Positions 6,727 through 17,714 are shown, counted from the stretch's first letter. The stretch: 64,000 bases of DNA from Herbidospora cretacea (GCF_001570605.1 NZ_BBXG01000006.1:186001-250000); one strand, 5' to 3'. The notes: generated by a model from the sequence alone, not told the origin. Translations and numbers: made by a program.

Positions 6727-9324
6727 GTGCCGAAGCTCGTCTATGACTTCACTGAAGGAAACAAAGACCTCAAGGATCTTCTCGGGGGCAAGGGCGCCAA
6801 TCTCGCGGAAATGACGAACCTCGGTCTCCCGGTCCCGCCCGGCTTCACGATCACCACCGACGCCTGCCGCGCCTACATGGAGGACGGCTCGATCCCCGCC
6901 GAGGAGATCGGCACGCACCTGGCCAAACTCGAGGCCGCCATGGGCAAGCGCCTCGGCGACCCGGAGGACCCGCTGCTGGTGTCGGTCCGGTCGGGGGCCA
7001 AGTTCTCGATGCCGGGGATGATGGAGACCGTCCTCAACATCGGCCTCAACGACAGGTCGGTGCTCGGCCTGGTCCGCCAGGCCGGCAACGAGCGCTTCGC
7101 GTGGGACTCCTACCGCCGCCTGATCCAGATGTACGGCAAGACCGTCATGGACATCGACGGCGACCTGTTCGAGGCGGCCATCGACGAGCTCAAGGCCGGC
7201 CGGACCGACCTCGACCTGACGGCCGAGGACTTCAGGGCCCTGGTGGGGACCTACAAGGAGATCGTGCGCCGCGAGAAGGGCCGCGACTTCCCCGAGGACC
7301 CCAAGGAGCAGATGGAGCTGGCCATCAAGGCCGTCTTCGACTCCTGGAACGCTGACCGCGCGATCCTCTACCGCCGCCAGGAGCGCATCCCGGCGGACCT
7401 CGGCACGGCGGTCAACGTGGTCGCGATGGTCTTCGGCAACCTCGGCATGGACTCGGGCACCGGCGTCGCCTTCACCCGCGACCCGGCCAGCGGCCAGCAG
7501 GGCGTCTACGGCGACTACCTCCAGAACGCCCAGGGCGAGGACGTCGTGGCCGGCATCCGCAACACCGTGCCGCTCCAGGACCTGAAGGAGATCGACCCCC
7601 ACTCCTACGGCGAGCTCATGGACATCATGGCCAAGCTCGAGGGCCACTACCGCGACCTGTGCGACATCGAGTTCACCATCGAGCGCGGCAAGCTCTGGAT
7701 GCTGCAGACCCGGGTGGGCAAGCGCACCGCCGGAGCCGCCTTCTGCATCGCCACCCAGCTCGTCGACGAGGGCCTGATCGACCTCGACGAGGCGCTGCGG
7801 CGCGTCACCGGTGACCAGCTCGCCCAGCTCATGTTCCCCCGCTTCGCGGCCGACCACGGCAACAGCGTGCTGACGAAGGGCATGAACGCCTCCCCGGGCG
7901 CGGCCGTCGGCAAGGCGGTCTTCTCCTCGGCCCGCGCCACCGAACTGGCCGCTCAGGGCGAGCACGTCATCCTGGTCCGCCGCGAGACCACCCCCGACGA
8001 CCTGGCCGGCATGATCGCCGCCCGGGGCGTGCTGACCTCACGCGGCGGCAAGACCTCCCACGCCGCCGTGGTCGCCCGCGGCATGGGCCGGACCTGCGTC
8101 TGCGGCGCCGAGGAGATCGAGGTCGACGCGCAGGCCAGGCGCTTCACCGTCGGCGACGTCGTCGTCGAGGAGGGCGACATCATCTCCATCGACGGCGGCA
8201 CCGGCCGCGTCCACCTCGGCGAGGTGCCCGTGGTCGCCTCCCCGGTCGTGGAGTACTTCGAGGGCTCGGACAACAGCGACGAGCTGGTCCGCGCCGTCGA
8301 CACGATCATGAAGCACGCCGACGGGCGCCGCCGCCTCGGCGTCCGGGCCAACGCCGACACCCCCGACGACGCCGGGCGGGCCCGCCGGTTCGGCGCGAGC
8401 GGCGTCGGCCTGTGCCGGACCGAGCACATGTTCCTCGGCGACCGGCGGGTGCTGATCGAGGACCTGATCCTGGCCGACACCCCCGAGGAGCGGCAGGCCG
8501 CGCTCGACGCCCTGGAACCCCTCCAGAAGGCCGACTTCGCCGGGCTGTTCGCGGCCATGCAGGGCCTGCCGGTGACGATCCGGCTGATCGACCCGCCGTT
8601 GCACGAGTTCCTGCCCGACATCATCGACCTGTCGGTCAAGGTCGCCACCGGCAAGGGCACCAAGAAGGACCGCCGCCTGCTGGAGGCCGTGCAGCGCCTC
8701 CACGAGCAGAACCCGATGCTCGGCCTGCGCGGGGTCCGCCTCGGGCTCGTCGTGCCCGGCCTGTTCGCCATGCAGGTGCGGGCCATCGCCGAGGCCGCCA
8801 AGGCCACCGAGGGGGCCGAGCCCGAGATCATGATTCCGCTCGTGGGGGCCGTACAGGAACTGGAGAGCGTGCGCGAGGAGGCCAGGCGGATCCTCGCCGA
8901 GGTCGGGGTGGACGCGCTCATCGGCACCATGATCGAGGTGCCGCGCGCGGCCCTGACCGCCGGGCAGATCGCCGAGGCGGCCGAGTTCTTCTCCTTCGGC
9001 ACCAACGACCTGACCCAGATGACCTGGGGCTTCTCGCGGGACGACGTCGAGTCGGCGTTCTTCGGCACCTACCTCGACAAGGGCATCTTCGGGGTCTCGC
9101 CCTTCGAGTCGCTCGACCGCGACGGCGTCGGCCGCCTCATGAGGGTCGCCGTCGAGGAGGGCCGCCGGGCCCGGCCCGGCATCAAGATGGGCATCTGCGG
9201 CGAGCACGGCGGCGACCCCGACTCGGTCAGGTTCTGCCACGAGATCGGCCTCGACTACGTCTCCTGCTCACCTTTCCGGGTGCCGGTCGCCCGGCTGGAG
9301 GCGGGCCGCGCGGCGGTGCTGTAA
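6727..9324 (+). CDS. ppdK: Pyruvate, phosphate dikinase
   Basis: Interconverts pyruvate, ATP and phosphate with phosphoenolpyruvate, AMP and pyrophosphate; 865 aa, normal length. N-terminal ATP-grasp domain (LLGGKGANLAEM, GVAFTRDPASG), central swivelling domain with the phosphorylated His in RGGKTSHAAVVARGMGR, and C-terminal PEP/pyruvate barrel (GLCRTEHMF, SFGTNDLTQMTWGFSRDD, GICGEHGGDP, SCSPFRVPVARL). The GTG at 6727 is chosen because GGAGGAG lies six bases before it. Three DasR-like sites lie 125-245 bp upstream, hinting at control by amino-sugar state, which would fit a gluconeogenic/glycolytic switch. Confidence 0.96.
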   Translation: MPKLVYDFTEGNKDLKDLLGGKGANLAEMTNLGLPVPPGFTITTDACRAYMEDGSIPAEEIGTHLAKLEAAMGKRLGDPEDPLLVSVRSGAKFSMPGMMETVLNIGLNDRSVLGLVRQAGNERFAWDSYRRLIQMYGKTVMDIDGDLFEAAIDELKAGRTDLDLTAEDFRALVGTYKEIVRREKGRDFPEDPKEQMELAIKAVFDSWNADRAILYRRQERIPADLGTAVNVVAMVFGNLGMDSGTGVAFTRDPASGQQGVYGDYLQNAQGEDVVAGIRNTVPLQDLKEIDPHSYGELMDIMAKLEGHYRDLCDIEFTIERGKLWMLQTRVGKRTAGAAFCIATQLVDEGLIDLDEALRRVTGDQLAQLMFPRFAADHGNSVLTKGMNASPGAAVGKAVFSSARATELAAQGEHVILVRRETTPDDLAGMIAARGVLTSRGGKTSHAAVVARGMGRTCVCGAEEIEVDAQARRFTVGDVVVEEGDIISIDGGTGRVHLGEVPVVASPVVEYFEGSDNSDELVRAVDTIMKHADGRRRLGVRANADTPDDAGRARRFGASGVGLCRTEHMFLGDRRVLIEDLILADTPEERQAALDALEPLQKADFAGLFAAMQGLPVTIRLIDPPLHEFLPDIIDLSVKVATGKGTKKDRRLLEAVQRLHEQNPMLGLRGVRLGLVVPGLFAMQVRAIAEAAKATEGAEPEIMIPLVGAVQELESVREEARRILAEVGVDALIGTMIEVPRAALTAGQIAEAAEFFSFGTNDLTQMTWGFSRDDVESAFFGTYLDKGIFGVSPFESLDRDGVGRLMRVAVEEGRRARPGIKMGICGEHGGDPDSVRFCHEIGLDYVSCSPFRVPVARLEAGRAAVL

Positions 9325-9438
9325 CGCCAGTAACACGGGACGGCGGCTCAGGCAATCAGATGTTTCCAGGGTGTTTGTCGTGAAGCCCGATATTTGCGGG
9401 TACCTTCTAGCTCCCTCGCCGCGACGAAAGGGGGAGCC

Positions 9439-10671
9439 GTGAGGCCATACAGCCAGCACGACGAGGCACGATGGGTTCCCGAGCCGCCGGGGAACCCGGA
9501 GAGAAGCCCGTTCGAACGCGACCGCGCCAGGGTGCTCCACAGCGACGCCCTGCGCCGGCTCGCCAGCAAGACCCAGGTGGTCGCGCCGGTCGACCAGATG
9601 ATGCACAGCCCGCGCACCCGCCTGACCCACTCCCTCGAATGCGCCCAGATCGGCCGCGAGATGGGCAAGGCCCTGGGCCGCGACCCCGACCTGGTGGAGA
9701 CCGCCTGCCTCGCCCACGACCTGGGCCACCCGCCGTTCGGACACAACGGCGAGTTCGCCCTCAACCAGATCGCCGAACGCTGCGGCGGCTTCGAGGGCAA
9801 CGCCCAGAGCCTGCGCCTGCTGTCGCGCCTGGAAGCCAAAGTCATCACCGAGGACGGGATCAACGCCGGCCTCAACCTGACCCGGGCCACCCTGGACTCC
9901 GCGATCAAGTACCCGTGGGACCGCTCCTGCGGGGAGAAGTACTGCGTCTACCCCGACGACATGCCGATCTTCGAGTGGGTCCGCCAGGGCGCCCCGCCCG
10001 GCTCGGTCAGCTTCGAGGCCCAGATCATGGACTGGGCCGACGACGTCGCCTACTCCGTCCACGACCTGGAAGACGCCCTGCACAGCGGCTATGTCACGCC
10101 CACCATGCTCCGCGACCCGGCCGAGCGCCTGGAGGTCTGCAAGCTCACCCAGGAGTGGTACCTGCCCGACGCGGACCTCAACGAGTTGGAGGACACCTTC
10201 ACCCGGCTGATCGGCGAGCCCCTGTGGCCCGGCCGGTTCGACGGCGGCTTCCCCGACCTGGCCGCGCTCAAGCAGCTCACCAGCACGCTCATCGGCCGCT
10301 TCTGCCGCCGCGCCCAGGACGCCACCCGCGACGCCTACGTCCTCGACGAGGCCGGCCGCCACGACGCCGACCTGGTCGTGCCCCACGTGACCCGGCTGGA
10401 GTGCGCCCTGCTCAAGGGCGTCACCGTCCGGTTCGTGATCGGGGAGGCCGACAACCAGACCGTCCGGGCCCGCCAGCGGGAGCTCCTGGCCGAACTGACC
10501 TCGCTCACCATGCTGGGCGCCCCCCACACCCTCCAGCCCGCGCTGCGCCCGGCCTTCGAGAACGCCAAGGACGACGCGGGGCGGCTGCGGGCGGTGATAG
10601 ACCAGATCGCGTCGCTGACGGACGCGTCCGCCACGGCGATGCACCGCATGCTGTCCGCCAGGAGCGCCTGA
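9439..10671 (+). CDS. dgt: Deoxyguanosinetriphosphate triphosphohydrolase-like protein
   Basis: HD-domain phosphohydrolase of 410 aa that converts dNTPs to deoxynucleosides and triphosphate. The metal ligands are visible: His in RLTHSLECAQIGREMG, the HD pair in CLAHDLGHPPFGHNGE, and the final Asp in DWADDVAYSVHDLEDA. The arginine-rich N-terminus RDRARVLHSDALRRLASKTQV is typical of dGTPase type 2. GTG at 9439 is preferred because GGGGGAG stands just before it. In most actinobacteria dgt lies close to dnaG, as here, separated only by a reductase, the TnpB relic and a lipoprotein. Confidence 0.93.
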   Translation: MRPYSQHDEARWVPEPPGNPERSPFERDRARVLHSDALRRLASKTQVVAPVDQMMHSPRTRLTHSLECAQIGREMGKALGRDPDLVETACLAHDLGHPPFGHNGEFALNQIAERCGGFEGNAQSLRLLSRLEAKVITEDGINAGLNLTRATLDSAIKYPWDRSCGEKYCVYPDDMPIFEWVRQGAPPGSVSFEAQIMDWADDVAYSVHDLEDALHSGYVTPTMLRDPAERLEVCKLTQEWYLPDADLNELEDTFTRLIGEPLWPGRFDGGFPDLAALKQLTSTLIGRFCRRAQDATRDAYVLDEAGRHDADLVVPHVTRLECALLKGVTVRFVIGEADNQTVRARQRELLAELTSLTMLGAPHTLQPALRPAFENAKDDAGRLRAVIDQIASLTDASATAMHRMLSARSA

Positions 10672-10681
10672 AGGAGCACCC

Positions 10682-11875
10682 ATGTTCGTCATCATCGGAG
10701 CCGGCCTGGCCGGGGCCAAAGCCGCCGCCACCCTCCGCGAGGAGGGCTACGAGGGCGGGATCACCCTCCTCGGCGCCGAGCACGAACGCCCCTACGAGCG
10801 CCCGCCGCTCTCGAAGGGCTACCTCCAGGGCTCCTCGGAACTGGAGAAGGCCTACGTCCACCCCGAGGGGTGGTACCGCGACAACGACGTCGACCTCCGC
10901 CTCGGCACGGCCGCGACCTCCGTCGACCGCGCCGCCCGCGAGGTCGTCGTCGGCACCGGCGAACGGCTGGGCTACGACAAGCTCCTGATCGCCACCGGCG
11001 CCACCCCCCGCCCCCTCCCGTTCGAGGGGGCCGACCTCGACGGCGTCCACTACCTGCGCACCGTCGCCGACAGCCAGGCCCTGCGGGCCGCCTTCGCCCA
11101 CGGCGGCAACGTCGTGGTGATCGGCGGCGGCTGGATCGGCCTGGAGACCGCCGCCGCGGCCCGCAAGGCCGGCTGCGACGTGACCGTCGTCGAGCCCGAG
11201 CCGACGCCCCTCCACCGGACGCTGGGCGCCGAGATGGGCGAGGTCTTCGCAGGCGTCCACCGCCGCAACGGCGTCGACCTGCGCCTGGGCGCCAAGGTCG
11301 CCCGGCTGACCGGCGACGGGCACGTCCGCGAGGTCGTATTGGAGAGCGGCGAGTCGATCCCCGCCGACGACGTGATCGGCGGCATCGGCGCCGCCCCCAA
11401 CGTCGAACTGGCCCGCGACGCCGGCCTGGAGATCGGCACCGGCATCCTGGTCGACGCCTCCCTGCGCTCCAGCGACCCGGACATCTACGCGGCCGGCGAC
11501 GTCGCCGAGGCCTACAACCCCCTGCTGGGCCGCCGCATCCGCGTCGAACACTGGGCCAACGCCCTCAACCAGGGCCCGGTCGCCGCCAGGGCCATGCTCG
11601 GCCAGGACGTCGTCTACGACCGGGTGCCCTACTTCTACACCGACCAGTTCGAGATCGGCATGGAGTTCTCCGGCGACATCACCGGCGCCGACGACCTCGT
11701 CGTCCGGGGCGAGGGCCTGGAGTTCATCGCCTTCTGGCTCCGCGAGGGCAAGGTCGTCGCGGGCATGAACGTCAACGTGTGGGACGTCGTGGGCGACATC
11801 CAGAAGCTGATCCGCTCCGGCGAGCCCGTCGACGCCAAGCGACTGGCCGACCCCGACACGCCACTGGCAGGTTGA
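10682..11875 (+). CDS. FAD-dependent ferredoxin/rubredoxin-type reductase
   Basis: Flavoprotein disulfide-reductase-like enzyme of 397 aa that moves electrons between NAD(P)H and a ferredoxin or similar partner. FAD-binding GAGLAGAKAA at the start, PPLSKGYLQG next to the flavin, NAD-binding GGGWIGLETA around residue 145, second FAD motif DIYAAGDVAEAYN near 270, and a C-terminal reductase domain. No CxxC redox pair, as in BphA4-type reductases. Starts ten bases after dgt with AAGGAG before the ATG, so it is likely co-transcribed. The partner ferredoxin or P450 is not in the window. Confidence 0.88.
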   Translation: MFVIIGAGLAGAKAAATLREEGYEGGITLLGAEHERPYERPPLSKGYLQGSSELEKAYVHPEGWYRDNDVDLRLGTAATSVDRAAREVVVGTGERLGYDKLLIATGATPRPLPFEGADLDGVHYLRTVADSQALRAAFAHGGNVVVIGGGWIGLETAAAARKAGCDVTVVEPEPTPLHRTLGAEMGEVFAGVHRRNGVDLRLGAKVARLTGDGHVREVVLESGESIPADDVIGGIGAAPNVELARDAGLEIGTGILVDASLRSSDPDIYAAGDVAEAYNPLLGRRIRVEHWANALNQGPVAARAMLGQDVVYDRVPYFYTDQFEIGMEFSGDITGADDLVVRGEGLEFIAFWLREGKVVAGMNVNVWDVVGDIQKLIRSGEPVDAKRLADPDTPLAG

Positions 11876-11898
11876 CCTTCCCCAGCGGGATTCCTGCT

Positions 11899-12973
11899 TC
11901 ATCGCCGGCCGCCCGCCCGGGACGGCTCCCGTTGGGGTCTCACATCGGCTCCACAGGCGTTTCGTCTCTCCGCCAGTCCGGCGGCGAGGATGTTCAGGGC
12001 CGCGTTCACGTCCCGGTCGTGGGACGCGCCGCAGGCGCACTCCCACGACCGGATGTCGAGCGGGAGGGGGCCACGGTGTGTCCCGCACGAGGAACACATC
12101 TTGGAACTGGGGAACCACCTGTCCACGATCACGAGTTCCCGTCCGTACCACTGGGACTTGTAGTCCAGCATCGACCGGAGTTCGTGCCAACCGGCCCTGG
12201 AGATGGCCCGGGCGAGGTGGCGATTTTTGATCATGGAGGAGACGGTCAGGTCCTCAACGGCGATCACTTGGTTGTCGCGAACAAGCCGTGTGGAGAGTTT
12301 GTGCAGGTGATCCCTGCGGCGGTCGGTGATGCGGGCGTAGATTTTCGCGACCTTCAGTCGTGCCTTGGCACGGTTGGCTGATCCCGGCGCCTTGCGGGCG
12401 AGCGCCCGCTGGGCTTTGACCAGCCGCCGCTCGTCGTGCCCATTGCGGGGGTTGAGAACTTTCTCTCCCGTGGACAATGTGGCAAGAGTGGTGATCCCCA
12501 AGTCCACACCGACCGACCCTGATGACGTGGGGAGCGGGTCGATGGTCTCCTCTACCAGGATCGACACGAACCAGCGGCCCGCCGGATCTCTGGAGACGGT
12601 CACCGTCGACGGCTCGGCGCCCGCGGGGAGCGGGCGTGCATCGTGATCGCTTCTTGGACTTGAACGCCGGACATCCGGCGCGCCCGGCGTAGAAGTTCGC
12701 ATATGCCGACTGAAGGTGCCGCAGCGCCTGCTGTAGCGGCACGGACGACACCCGGTTCAGGAACGACAGTTCCGGGCTTCTCTTCCAGTTGGTCAGCGCT
12801 GCCGACGACGCGGAGTAGGAGATGGTCCGGCCTTCGGAGCGGGCGGTGTTTCGTTCCTCAAGGGCTTTGTTGTAGACCAGGCGTACACACCCGAAGGTCC
12901 GGACCAGTTCTTCGGCCTGCCCGGGGGTGGGGTGGAAGCGGTACTTGTACGCCCGCTTCACCGTTCTCGCCAT
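11899..12973 (-). pseudogene. Decayed TnpB (IS200/IS605-type RNA-guided nuclease)
   Basis: Remains of a TnpB/OrfB gene in two reading frames. The N-terminal half (from ATG 12973) has the typical RAYKYRFHPTPGQAEELVRTFGC start and breaks off after AFKSKKRSR. The rest continues in another frame from about 12650 with EPSTVTVSRDPAGRWFVS, the RuvC motifs GVDLGIT and AVEDL, the zinc finger CSSCGTHRG...CACGASHDRDVNAALNI, and the usual C-terminus. Compared with the family, a stretch of about 30 residues is missing at the junction, so a deletion with frameshift inactivated it. No TnpA partner is nearby. GGGATTCCTGCTTC at its 3' edge resembles the transposon right end, only a few bases from the reductase stop. 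Confidence 0.85.
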
Positions 12974-13147
12974 AACCGGCTTTATACAAGACGGCCCGGA
13001 CAGAAATCGCGCAGATGTTCGGATGGGGGCCAGCTTTCTTCCGGCCCGCTGGAGGTATGGCGATGGAGCGGGCAGGATGACATCACCTTCGGTTCAAACC
13101 GGCCGTTGGGTCATCTCGCGTCAGATAACGTCATGAGGGTGGAGATC

Positions 13148-13999
13148 ATGCGACCGGGGATCCTGGCCCTCGTGGTGGTCGGCCTCACCGCGGCCTGTAG
13201 CGCCCCGGCGGGCGTCGCGGGCGTGAGCACGCATCCCCCCGAGCCCGCCACGGCCCTGCCGCTCGACGACTCGACCTCGCCGGAGCCGGCCTTCATCGCG
13301 GCGGCGGTGCCGCCCACCGGTGACGAGCCGGTGCGGCTGCCGCCGCCGAAGCTGTCGAAGTTCCAGTACGCCTTCCCGGTCAAGGGGTGTGAGGTCAGCT
13401 ACGCGCGCAAGCTGCTCGTGCTGCCCAAGACGACGATCTGGGCCGACAAGGGGTGCGCCTTCGTGGCGCCGGTGTCGGGGACGATCCGCGAGGTCAACGT
13501 CCAGAACCGGTGGGTGCCCTCGACCGACAGGGGCGGCGACCGCGAAGGGCGGTTCGTCACGCTGCTCGGCGACGACGGGGTGCTCTACCTGGGCGGCCAC
13601 CTCGACACCGTGAAAGAGGGGATCACGCCGGGGACGAAGGTGAAGGCGGGGCAGCAGCTCGGGACGGTCGGCAACACCGGCAACGCGCGCGACACCGCCA
13701 GCAACCTCTACTTCGCGATGACCTGGAAGACCGACGCCAACGAGTGGTGGATCCGGCGCGGCATGGTCGAGCCGTGGGACTACCTCGACGCGTGGCGGAA
13801 CGGCAACCGCACCTACTCGCCGCTGGCGGAGATGCGGAGCGTGCGGAAGAAGACCGGGCCGCTGCCGGCGTGCTCGGTGGCGTGCGCGGCCAAGCCGGAG
13901 GTCAAGGGCGTCGAACGGCCCCGGCCCACGCCGACGAAGAAGCCCGTCAAGCCCGTCGAGGTCGGACCTCTGGGCGTCGACCTGCTGGCCGGTGACTAG
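13148..13999 (+). CDS. Lipoprotein with degenerate LytM (M23-like) domain
   Basis: Exported lipoprotein of 283 aa: signal MRPGILALVVVGLTAAC ends in a good lipobox. After a Pro/Ala/Ser-rich spacer comes an M23/LytM fold (residues about 85-230: FAPVSGTIREVNV-type region, GHLDTVKEGITPGTKVKAGQ, GTVGNTGNARDTASNLYFAMTW). The zinc ligands of active LytM peptidases (HxxxD and HxH) are not there; the HxH position reads LYFAM. It is therefore probably a non-enzymatic peptidoglycan binder or amidase activator. A Lys/Pro-rich tail follows. ATG 13148 has GAGGGTGGAG before it; an ATG at 13133 is possible. It ends nine bases before dnaG. Confidence 0.8.
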   Translation: MRPGILALVVVGLTAACSAPAGVAGVSTHPPEPATALPLDDSTSPEPAFIAAAVPPTGDEPVRLPPPKLSKFQYAFPVKGCEVSYARKLLVLPKTTIWADKGCAFVAPVSGTIREVNVQNRWVPSTDRGGDREGRFVTLLGDDGVLYLGGHLDTVKEGITPGTKVKAGQQLGTVGNTGNARDTASNLYFAMTWKTDANEWWIRRGMVEPWDYLDAWRNGNRTYSPLAEMRSVRKKTGPLPACSVACAAKPEVKGVERPRPTPTKKPVKPVEVGPLGVDLLAGD

Positions 14000-14008
14000 A
14001 CTCACGAC

Positions 14009-15841
14009 GTGGCAGGCCGGATCAGCGATGACGACATCGCCCTCGTCAGGGAGCGTTCCCCGATCGCCGACGTGGTCGGCGAATACGTCCAGCTCCGCAA
14101 CGCCGGAGGCGGCAATCTCAAGGGCCTGTGCCCGTTCCACGAGGAGAAGTCGCCCTCGTTCAACGTGACCCCCGCGCGGGGGATGTACTACTGCTTCGGC
14201 TGCTCCGAGGGCGGCGACGTCATCTCCTTCCTCCAGCGGATCGACGCGCTGACCTTCGCCGAGTCGGTCGAGCGGCTGGCCGGGCGGGCGGGCGTCCAGC
14301 TCCGCTACGAGCAGGGCGGCTACGTGCCGGGCCGGCAGCAGGGGGAGCGGTCGCGGCTGATCGAGGCCCACAAGGCCGCCGCCGAGTTCTACGTCTCCCA
14401 GCTGACCTCGCCCGAGGCCGCGGTCGCCCGCAAGTTCCTGTCGGAGCGCGGGTTCGAGCGGGCCGACGCCGACCATTTCGGGGTCGGCTACGCCCCCAAC
14501 GAGTGGGAGGCGCTGTCGCGCCACCTGATGGGGCGGGGTTTCGGCGTCCAGGAGCTGATCAAGGGCGGGCTGGCCCGGGAGGGCCGCCGGGGGCCGATCG
14601 ACCGGTTCCGGGGGCGGCTGATCTGGCCGATCCGCGACATCACCGGCGACGTCATCGGCTTCGGCGCCCGCAAGCTCCACGAATCCGACGACGGCCCCAA
14701 ATACCTGAACACCCCCGAGAGCCCGATCTACCACAAGAGCTCGGTCCTCTACGGCGTCGACCTGGCCAAGCGCGAGATCTCCAAGCGCTCCCAGGCGGTC
14801 GTGGTCGAGGGCTACACCGACGTGATGGCCCTCCACCTGGCGGGGGTGCCGACCGCCGTGGCCACCTGCGGCACCGCCTTCGGCGAAGACCACATCAAGG
14901 TGCTGCGCCGGATCCTGTTCGACCAGGGCCAGGGCGAGGTCATCTTCACCTTCGACGGTGACTCGGCCGGGCAGAAGGCCGCGCTGCGGGCGTTCCAGGA
15001 CGAGCAGAAGTTCGTGACCCAGACCTTCGTGGCGGTCCAGCCCGACGGGCTCGACCCCTGTGACCTGCGGGTCCAGAAGGGCGACGCGGCCGTCCGCGAC
15101 CTGGTGGCCAGCCGCGAGCCGCTGTTCGCCTTCGCCATCCGCAACGTGATCGGCCGCTACGACACCAGCACCAACGAGGGCCGCCTGGCGGCGCTCGACG
15201 CCGTGGTGCCCGTGGTCGGGTCGATCAAGGACCCCACGCTGCGCAAGATGTACACGGTCGACGTCGACCGGTGGCTCGGCATCATGGACGAGAGCCTGGT
15301 GAGCGCGAGAGTGGCCGAGGTCGCCGCCCGCCCGGCCGAGCCGCGTGCCAGGACGAAGGCCGCCGCGCCGATGGATCCGGTGGCCCGCCTGGAACTGGAG
15401 GCGCTGAAGCTCGCGATCCAGCGGCCGGCGCTGCTCGGGCCCGAGTTCGACGTCCTCGGCGCGGGGGCCTTCACCGTCCCCGAGCACGCCGCGCTGTTCG
15501 CGCTGGTCGCCTCGTGCGGCGGCACGGCGGCCGGCGGCCCCGGCGGGCGGCAGTGGGTCGAGACGCTCCTCGCGGCCGCCTCCGAGGATCTCAGGCCGCT
15601 GCTCACCCGTCTCGCGGTCGATCCGGTGAAGGTCGAGACCAACGTCGAGGAGCGCTACGGCATGGCCGTTCTGGCCAAGCTCCAAGAGGTCACCGTGGGT
15701 CGTCAGCTCGACGCGCTGAAGGCGACGATGCAGCGGCTGAACCCGGTCGACCAAGTGGCCGACTACAACCGGATGTTCGCCGAACTGGTCGCCCTCGAAC
15801 AGCAGCGACGCGTCTTGAGAGAACGCGCCGCCGGGGCGTGA
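14009..15841 (+). CDS. dnaG: DNA primase
   Basis: Makes RNA primers at the replication fork; 610 aa, normal size. CHC2 zinc finger at residues about 42-68 (CPFHEEKSPSFN, YYCFGCSEGG), catalytic RNA-polymerase/Toprim core (VVVEGYTDVMAL and TFDGDSAGQKA, with the acidic metal ligands), and a C-terminal helicase-interacting region with an Ala-rich linker. GTG start with no clear ribosome site. It sits nine bases after the lipoprotein gene and 133 bases before a primary-type sigma gene, the classic dnaG-sigma pairing. Confidence 0.97.
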   Translation: MAGRISDDDIALVRERSPIADVVGEYVQLRNAGGGNLKGLCPFHEEKSPSFNVTPARGMYYCFGCSEGGDVISFLQRIDALTFAESVERLAGRAGVQLRYEQGGYVPGRQQGERSRLIEAHKAAAEFYVSQLTSPEAAVARKFLSERGFERADADHFGVGYAPNEWEALSRHLMGRGFGVQELIKGGLAREGRRGPIDRFRGRLIWPIRDITGDVIGFGARKLHESDDGPKYLNTPESPIYHKSSVLYGVDLAKREISKRSQAVVVEGYTDVMALHLAGVPTAVATCGTAFGEDHIKVLRRILFDQGQGEVIFTFDGDSAGQKAALRAFQDEQKFVTQTFVAVQPDGLDPCDLRVQKGDAAVRDLVASREPLFAFAIRNVIGRYDTSTNEGRLAALDAVVPVVGSIKDPTLRKMYTVDVDRWLGIMDESLVSARVAEVAARPAEPRARTKAAAPMDPVARLELEALKLAIQRPALLGPEFDVLGAGAFTVPEHAALFALVASCGGTAAGGPGGRQWVETLLAAASEDLRPLLTRLAVDPVKVETNVEERYGMAVLAKLQEVTVGRQLDALKATMQRLNPVDQVADYNRMFAELVALEQQRRVLRERAAGA

Positions 15842-15974
15842 ATATCAATTCCTATCCGCCCCTCACAGAGGCGAAACACGGGTTTGATATCGATTCGGTA
15901 ATGACACAGATCTTACCTTCGGTGACAAAAATAGGCCTGCCGTTTTGTTGTGGTTGTACCGCAGACTGTGTTCC

Positions 15975-17126
<1,152 letters not shown>

Positions 17127-17138
17127 CCGTCATCGGAT

Positions 17139-17172
17139 ACGGCCCGTGCCCCCTTCGGAGGGCACGGGCCGT
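17139..17172. terminator. Terminator after the sigma factor gene
   Basis: Perfect 12-bp stem ACGGCCCGTGCC / GGCACGGGCCGT around a short loop, starting 12 bases after the sigma stop codon. No long T run, usual for high-GC hosts. Confidence 0.85.
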
Positions 17173-17192
17173 CCGCTTGTACATTCACCGGT

Positions 17193-17663
17193 ATGCCTCT
17201 GTTCGGGAACCGCCTGCCCGCCGACGTCCGCGCCCGCCTGTCGGGGGAGCGGCCGCTCAGCTCCGCCCGCACGCCGTCCGGCGACCACGCCGTCGCGACC
17301 TTCGTGGCGCTGCACCTGCCCGGAGGTGAACGGGTGCCGTGGCACACCGTCGACAAGGCCACCTGGGACGAAACCGGGGTAACCATTACAACCGTTACAG
17401 GCGGCGTTTATCGTGTCGATTTGGAAGAACCCGGCTTCCTGCCCGAAACCATCCGGGAAAGGGTGCAGAACTCCATCGTCGCCAACCGCTATGTGAAACT
17501 CACCACAAACGCGGGGGTCCGCTTCATCGCCCGGCGCATCGCGGGCAGTGATGTCATCGAGTGGGAACTGGCGTTCGACGACGGGATCGACGGCGGCGAC
17601 CCCGGCGTGCTGGCCGCCGCCGAGCAGGCCCTGGAGCAGGTCCGCCGCAGCCTCGGCGTCTGA
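17193..17663 (+). CDS. Conserved actinobacterial protein of unknown function
   Basis: A 156-residue soluble protein starting MPLFGNRLPADVRARLSGE. It is rich in beta-strand patterns (AVATFVALHLPGGERVPWHTV, GVTITTVTGGVYRVDLEEP) and ends with an acidic helix. Neither signal peptide nor catalytic motif is seen. I recognise it only as a type of short conserved protein often found close to the dnaG/sigma region of actinobacteria. It is flanked by strong terminators on both sides, so it is a single-gene transcription unit. Function unknown. Confidence 0.65.
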   Translation: MPLFGNRLPADVRARLSGERPLSSARTPSGDHAVATFVALHLPGGERVPWHTVDKATWDETGVTITTVTGGVYRVDLEEPGFLPETIRERVQNSIVANRYVKLTTNAGVRFIARRIAGSDVIEWELAFDDGIDGGDPGVLAAAEQALEQVRRSLGV

Positions 17664-17673
17664 TCCTCCCCAT

Positions 17674-17714
17674 ACGACGAGGGCCCGCCCCCTGCCGGGA
17701 CGGGCCCTCGTCGT
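17674..17714. terminator. Bidirectional terminator
   Basis: Perfect 14-bp stem ACGACGAGGGCCCG / CGGGCCCTCGTCGT between two convergent genes (17193-17663 and 17722-18003); it can serve both. Confidence 0.88.

Noticed and set aside
13121-15754. Long open frame opposite dnaG (877 codons)
   Set aside because: Antisense artefact of high GC; composition is Arg/Asp/Leu-rich with no domain, and dnaG is complete on the other strand.
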